Assembly (NCBI GenBank): GCA_013373625.1
Contig: JABXHM010000079.1
Location: forward strand, 1 to 61,272
Direction of reading: 5' to 3'
From: Alteromonadaceae bacterium
GTDB taxonomy: Bacteria; Pseudomonadota; Gammaproteobacteria; Enterobacterales; Alteromonadaceae
Length of the DNA: 61,272 nucleotides
The notes beneath the pieces are model-generated. The model saw nothing but the letters and a program-made list of their open reading frames with translations, was not told the DNA's origin and did no database searches. A program made the translations under genes and the position numbers. Shown one piece after another: positions 54,858 through 61,272 of the stretch; positions within the stretch are counted from its first letter, which is position 1, and the number at the start of each line of letters is the position of its first letter.

Positions 54858-57332
54858 ATGTGCTTACAAATGCCTAACTTATTTACTAAATCCACCCCCC
54901 ATGAGTTTAAGGGTGGCATAATAAAGAATCCGCGTTGTCAGCGTGCATCAGCAAGTTTTTTCAGCAAAACGCTGGTGGCAACAGCAATTGGACTGTCTTT
55001 TATTGCCACCCCGTCATTAGCACAACAAACCGAACCAGCAACAGCTGAACAGGATGAAGTCCAGTTAGAAGTTATTACCGTAAACGCCAGAAGGCGTTCA
55101 GAAAGTATGCAGGAAACGCCTATTGCAGTTTCAGCTTTTTCAGCCAAAGAGCTGGAGCGCCGTGGCATAGAGAATACTCAGGATTTAGACCGTGTAACCC
55201 CGAGTCTGCAGTTTGCTACCAGTGGGCAGCTATCGGGTAACAACTCTGCAGCGGTGGTATTTATTCGTGGTGTCGGTCAGCTGGATCCGACCTCATCAGT
55301 TGATCCCGGTGTCGGGATTTATGTGGATGACGTATACATGGGCCGCTCTGCAGGCGGGGCTATGGACTTTAAGGACATTCAGAGCGTTGAAGTATTACGT
55401 GGTCCTCAGGGGACCTTGTTCGGCCGCAACACCATAGGCGGCGCTGTATTAGTAAAAACAGCTGAGCCTTCTGACATGTTTGGTGGGAAAGCACGGTTAC
55501 GTATCGGTGAAGATAATTTACGTGAAGCCTTTGTTGCCGTTGATTTACCTATCACAACAGATTTGCTCAGTCGGTTTTCAGCAGGTACCAGAAAGCGTGA
55601 TGGCTACGTTACCCGTGTTTATGATGGCCAGGATCTTGGTAATGATGATACGTATTCATTGAATGGCACAATACAGTACACGCCAAGTGATAACTTTAAA
55701 GTGACCCTTAAAGGGGATTACACCAAAGAAGATGAAAATGGTTCGCCGTTTGTTTTTGCTGGTATTAATGAATCTGCCCCTGTGGCGGCGATTGTAAGCG
55801 TGGCGGCCGGGTGCCCGGGTGCAACGATTCCTTTCGCGCCCATCGCGCCCGGCGACCCGCGTTTTGGCGCGCCTAATGTGCCCAATATTGATGACCCTCG
55901 TTGTGCCAACGATTTTCAAAGTAAAGGGGATCTTACCAACGGCGGTACGGCCCCCGTTGAAAGTACATTAGAAGGCTGGGGGCTATCTGCTGCGTTAGAG
56001 TGGGAGTACAGCAAAAACATTACGTTAAAGTCGATTACCGCATACCGCTCAACAGAGTGGACCGGTATTCGTGATGCTGACAATACCCCCTTCGATATGC
56101 TTACCACGGATGTCACCAGTGATTCAGAACAATTCTCTCAAGAGTTCCAGCTGATCTACGATAACGACAAGATATCCGGCATTACCGGCTTGTACTACTT
56201 TGATGAGAGCAGTGATGACAAGCTGTCAATTTTACTGGCATTCCCCCCTTCACCACCGGTTATTGGTTCACTGTTAAACGGTGGCCCTGGCTCCCGTGAT
56301 TATCAGGTTATTAACCTGGAAACCGAAAGCTTTGCGGTGTTTTCTGAGTGGGCGTATGAACTGAACGATGATTGGAGTGTTTCCGCGGGTCTGCGTTATA
56401 CCGAAGATGACAAGGGCTTTCAGGGCACTATTATGAATATATTCCCGGCTACTGCACCGGATCCTGCGACGCTACCCACACAAGCCACCAGCGAAGGTGG
56501 TCCGCTGTTTATCTTTAACCGGCCATTTTCTGATACCTATTCTGCAACGACCGGGTCGGCATCGGTGCGGTATAAATTGCAGGACAATATTAATACCTAC
56601 TTAAGTTACAGCAGCAGCTTCAAATCAGGTGGTTTTAACAGCCGTTACAATGCACCAACAGCAGACAACTTACCTATCTCGTTTGGTGAAGAGGAAGTGA
56701 GTTCCTGGGAAATAGGTGTAAAAGCAGATGTCACTAATGACTTCCGGGTTAATGTGGCGGCGTTTATGTCTGAATACAGTGATATTCAGTTGATATTCCG
56801 TCAGGGGGTGGTGCCACTGTTATTTAATGCAGGGTCAGCGTCTATTGATGGTGTGGAGCTGGAGTTTACGTACATTCCCACCAGAAACTGGTTAATTGAA
56901 GGTGGCTTCAGTTACCTGGACGACAAAATCGACAGCATCACTGAAGTGAGTGGCGCAGAAGCGACTATTACGCCGGACAATTCGTTGCCACTTACGCCCG
57001 AATGGCAAGGTAACCTTGGTGCCGCTTACAGTATTGAAGTGGCCAATAACTACGAGTTGACCTCACGCGTGGATGTATCGTACACCGCCAGTCAGTACTT
57101 CGACTCAAGCAATACCGAGATTGTCGCGCAAAATGATGGAGTGACGTACGTTACCGCTTCTTTAAAACTGGATAATCTGGTTAATTATTGGGACCTCACC
57201 TTTGGTGTAAATAACCTGACCGACGAACGCTATCTCGAACAAGGTAACGCCTCGTTAGCCACACTGGGTTATGCCGAAGCCATTTATGCCAGACCCAGAA
57301 ATTGGTTTCTTTCATTCTCTACTGAATTTTAA
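54858..57332 (+). CDS. TonB-dependent outer-membrane receptor
   Basis: About 824 residues from the ATG at 54858 (GGAG six bases ahead); TTG 54777 and ATG 54828 are less likely. A long leader precedes the signal peptide hydrophobic part (TLVATAIGLSFIATPSLAQQ). The TonB box area is DEVQLEVITVNARRR, the plug domain has ETPIAVSAFSAKELERRGI and VEVLRGPQGTLFGRNTIGGAVLV, and the barrel ends with a terminal Phe in RNWFLSFSTEF. Such receptors import scarce or bulky substrates with energy from TonB. Being just before a tannase/feruloyl-esterase gene and within the ferulate region, it probably takes up feruloylated saccharides or free phenolics; iron-siderophore uptake is the alternative. Confidence 0.9.
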   Translation: MCLQMPNLFTKSTPHEFKGGIIKNPRCQRASASFFSKTLVATAIGLSFIATPSLAQQTEPATAEQDEVQLEVITVNARRRSESMQETPIAVSAFSAKELERRGIENTQDLDRVTPSLQFATSGQLSGNNSAAVVFIRGVGQLDPTSSVDPGVGIYVDDVYMGRSAGGAMDFKDIQSVEVLRGPQGTLFGRNTIGGAVLVKTAEPSDMFGGKARLRIGEDNLREAFVAVDLPITTDLLSRFSAGTRKRDGYVTRVYDGQDLGNDDTYSLNGTIQYTPSDNFKVTLKGDYTKEDENGSPFVFAGINESAPVAAIVSVAAGCPGATIPFAPIAPGDPRFGAPNVPNIDDPRCANDFQSKGDLTNGGTAPVESTLEGWGLSAALEWEYSKNITLKSITAYRSTEWTGIRDADNTPFDMLTTDVTSDSEQFSQEFQLIYDNDKISGITGLYYFDESSDDKLSILLAFPPSPPVIGSLLNGGPGSRDYQVINLETESFAVFSEWAYELNDDWSVSAGLRYTEDDKGFQGTIMNIFPATAPDPATLPTQATSEGGPLFIFNRPFSDTYSATTGSASVRYKLQDNINTYLSYSSSFKSGGFNSRYNAPTADNLPISFGEEEVSSWEIGVKADVTNDFRVNVAAFMSEYSDIQLIFRQGVVPLLFNAGSASIDGVELEFTYIPTRNWLIEGGFSYLDDKIDSITEVSGAEATITPDNSLPLTPEWQGNLGAAYSIEVANNYELTSRVDVSYTASQYFDSSNTEIVAQNDGVTYVTASLKLDNLVNYWDLTFGVNNLTDERYLEQGNASLATLGYAEAIYARPRNWFLSFSTEF

Positions 57333-57385
57333 GACTGTTAGAGCGGCGTAAATTTAACGATTACCCCCAGTTTTATTTTCAGTAA

Positions 57386-57425
57386 CTGTGCACAGGTTTG
57401 CTGTGCACAGGTTTGCTGTGCACAG
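57386..57425. repeat. three 15-base-spaced copies of palindrome CTGTGCACAG
   Basis: CTGTGCACAG occurs at 57386-57395, 57401-57410 and 57416-57425, each separated by GTTTG or similar, making an almost perfect 15-base tandem repeat. It lies between the TonB receptor stop and the esterase start. It may be an operator array, or a slipped-strand expansion with no function. Confidence 0.55.
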
Positions 57426-57520
57426 CGTTGTTTATTGAATAGATGTTTAAGCATTATCTCACGAGCATCTTCGTTATTGGGGCTATCCATTGTTTAAATA
57501 AACATACTGGAATGAAAAAA

Positions 57521-59248
57521 ATGACTAAGCAAAATATTATGAAGGTTGCCGCAATTGCGGCTCTTTCCTCAGCCTTGCTGGCGTGTAATTCTTCAGACAA
57601 TGATGCTGAGCCAACAGATAATGCATTACCGCAACTCTCACCCGCAACCGCCGCCGAGCTCTCGGGCAATTGTAACGACCTGGCGGCAAGTCTGAGCGTG
57701 TTAGCAAACACAACAATTACCTCAAGCAGCGAAGTGGCTACAGGTGAGCTGATGGTGGCTGGCAATGATGTTCCGGCGCACTGCCTGGTAACGGGCAACA
57801 TGTTTGAACGTGTCAGTGACATAGACGGCAACGTGTATGCCATTGGATTTGAAATGCGTTTGCCACTTAATTGGAATGGCCGCTTTTTTCATCAGGCCAA
57901 TGGCGGTATTGATGGCACAGTTGTTACAGCCGTAGGCGCCGCCGGGCCCGGTAATTTAAGCAACGCGCTTTATCAGGGCTTTGCCGTATTAAGTTCTGAC
58001 GCCGGGCACAGCGGTGCATTGGGACCTGCATTTGGCGTGGATCCGATTGCCCGGTTAGATTACGGCTACACAGCGGTCGAAAAATTAACCCCAATGGCGA
58101 AAGAGCTGATTTCCATTGCCTATGGTAAAGGCCCTGATCGCTCGTATTTTGGTGGCTGTTCTAATGGCGGACGCCATACCTTTAATACCTTTGCCCGTAT
58201 GCCGGATGAATATGATGGCTATCTGGCGGGTGCGCCCGGATTCAGGCTACCTTATGCCGCTATTGCTAATATTTTCGGCGCACAACGCTATCATTCTGTA
58301 GCCACAAACCCAATGGACATTGCATCAGGGTTTACTGCGCCAGAGCGCCAAATGGTTGCCGCTGCCACGTTGTCGGTATGTGATGATCTTGATGGCGTAC
58401 AAGACGGCCTGATTAACGACTTTGAAGTCTGTCAGGCCACATTCTCTTTTGATGATGTACCCACTTGTACTGCTGAACGCGATGGCACCTGCCTGAGTGA
58501 AGCACAAAAAACGGCGTTGGCGCCTATTTTCAGTGGTGCCGTTACCAGCACGGGCGAGCCGTTTTACGCGCCATTTCCATTCGATACCGGTGTAGCCAGT
58601 GCTGACTATGCGTTTTGGGATTTCTTTGCGCCGGTAGTGCTCGATTCCGGTGGCGTTGGCTTAATTTGGGGCGTACCAGTTGCCGATCCTGCCACGTTCA
58701 ACGGCCAGGACTTAGCATTGAATGGTTCTATTGATGACATGCTTACCAGCATTGAATCAACCAACGACATTTACACCGAAGCGGCGAGCAGTTTTATGAT
58801 CCCGCCCAATAACGGTGAGGAGCTCTCTGCGGTGCGCGAAAGAGGCGCAAAAATCATGGTTTATCATGGCGTGAGTGATCCTATCTTCTCTGCAATGGAT
58901 ACGATCAACTGGTATAACAACCTGAGCGAAAATAATAATGGTGATGCCACTGACTTTGCCCGTTTATACCTGATGCCTGGCATGGGGCATTGCTCTGGCG
59001 GCACGGCAGTGGATCAGGTTGATTTGCTGACCCCCTTAGTTGAGTGGGTAGAAAACGGTATTGCGCCTGAAGATCTCGTGGCCACGGCGCGGGGTGCCGG
59101 TAACCCGGGCGGTGAAAACCCTGAGGTACCAGCAGCATGGTCGGCAGATCGGTCACGGCCTTTGTGCCCCTACCCAACCGTAGCCCGTTATGATGCGAAT
59201 GCAGGGAGTGGCGACGTTGAATCAGCAGACAGTTTTAGCTGCCAGTAG
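57521..59248 (+). CDS. tannase/feruloyl-esterase family lipoprotein
   Basis: About 575 residues from the ATG at 57521 (start could also be 57512). The signal peptide ends in lipobox SALLAC (Cys22), so the enzyme should be attached to a membrane, probably the outer one. Family features: MRLPLNWNGRFFHQANGG, the nucleophile in YFGGCSNGGRHTFNTFARMPDEYDGYLAGAP, the acid in KIMVYHGVSDPIFS and the histidine in LMPGMGHCSGG; the flanking cysteines form the disulfide of this family. It hydrolyses phenolic esters, here most likely feruloyl or related hydroxycinnamoyl esters, releasing acid for the fcs-ech-vdh genes. It follows the receptor gene in the same direction. Confidence 0.9.
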   Translation: MTKQNIMKVAAIAALSSALLACNSSDNDAEPTDNALPQLSPATAAELSGNCNDLAASLSVLANTTITSSSEVATGELMVAGNDVPAHCLVTGNMFERVSDIDGNVYAIGFEMRLPLNWNGRFFHQANGGIDGTVVTAVGAAGPGNLSNALYQGFAVLSSDAGHSGALGPAFGVDPIARLDYGYTAVEKLTPMAKELISIAYGKGPDRSYFGGCSNGGRHTFNTFARMPDEYDGYLAGAPGFRLPYAAIANIFGAQRYHSVATNPMDIASGFTAPERQMVAAATLSVCDDLDGVQDGLINDFEVCQATFSFDDVPTCTAERDGTCLSEAQKTALAPIFSGAVTSTGEPFYAPFPFDTGVASADYAFWDFFAPVVLDSGGVGLIWGVPVADPATFNGQDLALNGSIDDMLTSIESTNDIYTEAASSFMIPPNNGEELSAVRERGAKIMVYHGVSDPIFSAMDTINWYNNLSENNNGDATDFARLYLMPGMGHCSGGTAVDQVDLLTPLVEWVENGIAPEDLVATARGAGNPGGENPEVPAAWSADRSRPLCPYPTVARYDANAGSGDVESADSFSCQ

Positions 59249-59263
59249 TTAACTGTTCAAAAC

Positions 59264-59298
59264 AAAAAGCAGGCTTGTTTTCCAAGCCTGCTTTTTTT
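59264..59298. terminator. bidirectional rho-independent terminator
   Basis: GCAGGCTTG (59269-59277) pairs with CAAGCCTGC (59283-59291), flanked by A5 on the left and T7 on the right. It ends transcription of the esterase gene from the left and probably of vanB from the right. Confidence 0.85.
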
Positions 59299-59341
59299 GA
59301 TTCAGATAAAAGTCGATGTATTCATCACGCGACCTGGCGCG

Positions 59342-60292
59342 TTACAAATCTAATACCAGCCGCTTGCTTTTCGCACGGGAACAACAAGGGGTGATCTGGT
59401 CCATTTTCTGCTTTTCATCCGCGCTCATAAAAACGTCTTTATGATCGGCTTCACCTTCGAGCAGACCGGTAATACAGGTACCACACACCCCTTCTTCACA
59501 GGCCACCGGAATAAATAAGCCGTTGTCTTCCAAAACATTCAGAATGGATATATCTTTTGCAACCTGCAACACCTGCCCGGTGCTATTAATAACCACCTCA
59601 AAGCTTTGGTCGTCGCTATGGTCGATAGCCTCGGCGGCAAAAAACTCCCGATGAATATTTTCTGCCGGCCAGCCAAGTTGCTCAGCAGCACCAATAACAT
59701 CGTGAATAAACTGATTCGGACCACAAAGGTAAAGCTGGGTGTCCTGGCTATAACCTGCCAGTAACTGGTTGGGGTCGAGCCGTTTTTGGCTATCACCTAA
59801 ACTAAAATGAAAGAGACAATGGCGGGCATAGCCGGATTGTGTGATGCGCTCATAATAGGCTGCATGCTGCTGATCACGGGCACAAAAATGTAACTCAAAA
59901 GGCAGCTGCTCGGCATGCAGTTGCTCGGCCATGGCTAAAATAGGCGTAATGCCAATGCCAGCCGCAATCAGCAGCGTTTTATGTTTGCCCGGCACTAACG
60001 GAAACAAATTTTTAGGCGCGCTAATGGTTAACGTATCACCTTGCTGAAGCTGGTTATGAATGTACTGAGAGCCACCACGGCCATTCGGTTCATTTAAGAT
60101 GGCGATTTCATAACTATTGCTATCTGTCGCACCACATAATGAGTACTGGCGAATAATGCCGTTTGGTAAATGCACGTCGATATGCGCCCCCGCTTGCCAG
60201 GCGGGCAACGGGCTGCCATCGGCGGCCGTCAGTTGTAATTGGCATACAGAAGCCGTTAATGGTTGTTTGTTGGTAACAATAACTTCGATCAT
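59342..60292 (-). CDS. vanB: vanillate O-demethylase reductase subunit
   Basis: 316 residues, phthalate-dioxygenase-reductase type. FMN binding is near RQYSLCGATDSNSYEIAIL, the NAD domain at LIAAGIGITPILAMAEQL and YLCGPNQFIHDVIGAAEQLGW, and the C-terminal plant-type [2Fe-2S] centre at CEEGVCGTC with a fourth Cys in ITPCCSRAKS. It passes electrons from NADH to VanA. Its ATG overlaps the vanA stop by one base. Confidence 0.94.
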   Translation of the reverse strand: MIEVIVTNKQPLTASVCQLQLTAADGSPLPAWQAGAHIDVHLPNGIIRQYSLCGATDSNSYEIAILNEPNGRGGSQYIHNQLQQGDTLTISAPKNLFPLVPGKHKTLLIAAGIGITPILAMAEQLHAEQLPFELHFCARDQQHAAYYERITQSGYARHCLFHFSLGDSQKRLDPNQLLAGYSQDTQLYLCGPNQFIHDVIGAAEQLGWPAENIHREFFAAEAIDHSDDQSFEVVINSTGQVLQVAKDISILNVLEDNGLFIPVACEEGVCGTCITGLLEGEADHKDVFMSADEKQKMDQITPCCSRAKSKRLVLDL

Positions 60293-61272
60293 TATTGTTC
60301 TCCAACATTCGCCGTTGCAGACGCCGCTTGCTCCTGCTTAATGACGCGTTCAATCATTCTGCGCGCCTGCACGCCACCGGCATCGATATCCAGCTTTAAA
60401 ATGCTGCGGTCAGGATAATCGAGTAAGTTTTGTTGCTGGCGCTCCAACACCTCCAGATCTTCAGCAAAAATTGCCCCCTGGCCTTTTTGTATAGAGTCTG
60501 TTAGTTCTTGATCCTGCGGCTTAAAGTCGCGCGCCATGCCCCAAAAATACCAGATAGAATGCTCGGTTTCCGGGGTAATAAAGTCCACCACAATACTGCT
60601 GGCTTTATGTGACTTGGGCGCGTTATATCCGCCGTTACCGGCGTGAGCAACACCCACCTCAATCATAATATGGCTGGGTAGTGAGAAACGGCATATTTGC
60701 CAGCGATCAACCGCAACATCGTCGGCTAAGTCATTAGCGCGCAAGGCTGCCTGCCAAAAAGGCGGCGCCATTACATTTTCCATATAGCGGCTGGTGACCA
60801 CCGTTTGGCCTTCCATTTTGGTAGCAACCGGTGACTCGTCGATCTCTTTTTGGCCAATGCTGCTGGCGTGAACATAGGTTTCGTGGGTTAAATCCATGAG
60901 ATTATCAATCATCAGCCGGTAGTCGCAGTTAATATGATACAAACCGCCGCCATAGCCCCAGTCCGGGCTGTTTGCCCAGTGTAATTCAGGGATCAGACTG
61001 TCGTCGGCCAGGGCCTGATCGCCAGGCCATATCCACACAAACCCATGACGCTCAACTACCGCAAAATGTTTAATACAGGGAAAATGCCCTACCCGTTGGT
61101 TTGGCATGGATTGGGTTTTGCCATCCTCTCCCATACGTAAGCCATGATAGCCACATACCAGTTGCCCGTTTTCAACAAACCCCAGCGACAATGGAGCGCC
61201 ACGATGGGGGCAAAAATCTTCAACCGCAACAATTTGTTGTTGCTGATTACGGAAAAATACCAATTTGATACC
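60292..61272 (-). CDS. vanA: vanillate O-demethylase oxygenase subunit, N-terminus outside the window
   Basis: At least 326 residues; the frame runs into the window end, so about 25-30 N-terminal residues are missing. The Rieske [2Fe-2S] motif is CPHRGAPLSLGFVENGQLVCGYHG (C-x-H then C-x2-H). The mononuclear iron site is NLMDLTHETYVHASSIG (Asp, His, His). It removes the methyl group of vanillate as formaldehyde, giving protocatechuate for LigAB. This is the Rieske route rather than the tetrahydrofolate-dependent LigM route of sphingomonads. Confidence 0.95.
   Translation of the reverse strand, partial: GIKLVFFRNQQQQIVAVEDFCPHRGAPLSLGFVENGQLVCGYHGLRMGEDGKTQSMPNQRVGHFPCIKHFAVVERHGFVWIWPGDQALADDSLIPELHWANSPDWGYGGGLYHINCDYRLMIDNLMDLTHETYVHASSIGQKEIDESPVATKMEGQTVVTSRYMENVMAPPFWQAALRANDLADDVAVDRWQICRFSLPSHIMIEVGVAHAGNGGYNAPKSHKASSIVVDFITPETEHSIWYFWGMARDFKPQDQELTDSIQKGQGAIFAEDLEVLERQQQNLLDYPDRSILKLDIDAGGVQARRMIERVIKQEQAASATANVGEQ

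Overview
The window reads as a chromosomal segment of a marine-type gammaproteobacterium, most like the Alteromonadales. The reasons are the TonB-dependent receptor style, the AraC/LysR regulators, the moderate base composition and the aromatic-acid gene set; no rRNA or other taxonomic marker is present, so this is inference. It has three parts: a short left edge with unrelated genes and decay, a complete Ysc-family type III secretion system (T3SS) of about 32 kb, and a catabolic region of about 25 kb for lignin-derived phenolics.

Left edge (1-3900): a membrane fatty-acid desaturase, a decayed YheO-like regulator, and a one-piece protein joining a SARP/BTAD-type DNA-binding region to an alpha/beta hydrolase.

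T3SS region (3900-35740). A leftward group carries tip, LcrG-like protein, LcrH-like chaperone, pore-forming translocator and second translocator (12999 to 8687). It continues into an AraC activator in the position of Pseudomonas exsA and a lipoprotein with a solute-binding-like look, and then a 914-residue unknown that is a candidate secreted protein. A divergent rightward operon carries yscB-C-D-E-F-G-I-J-K-L (13319 to 20144). Next come a class I chaperone and two more unknown coiled-coil proteins (20359-24069) that look like T3SS substrates. A single leftward operon (35738 to 24321) carries sctW (YopN-TyeA fused)-sycN-yscX-yscY-sctV-sctN-sctO-sctP-sctQ-sctR-sctS-sctT-sctU. The whole export machine appears intact; yscH, an obvious pilotin and the exsC/D/E switch genes are not seen.

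A gene-poor, apparently decayed stretch (35739-36649) separates the T3SS from the catabolic genes.

Catabolic region (36650-61272). pobA with a divergent AraC regulator makes protocatechuate from 4-hydroxybenzoate. A LysR regulator with two helix-turn-helix units is divergent from ligK-galD-ligJ-ligI-ligA-ligB-ligC, the full protocatechuate 4,5-cleavage route to pyruvate and oxaloacetate, followed by an aldo/keto reductase and a TauE/SafE permease. A leftward operon holds an aromatic-acid MFS transporter, vanillin dehydrogenase, hydroxycinnamoyl-CoA hydratase-lyase and feruloyl-CoA synthetase. An AraC regulator, a TonB-dependent receptor and a tannase/feruloyl-esterase lipoprotein come next, and finally vanB and vanA (vanA is cut by the window end). 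Read together: feruloyl esters bind or cross the outer membrane, are hydrolysed, and ferulate goes to vanillin, vanillate, protocatechuate and central metabolism.

The most interesting unknowns are the three large candidate T3SS substrates, the solute-binding-like lipoprotein translationally coupled to the T3SS activator, the enlarged tip protein, and the double-HTH LysR regulator.
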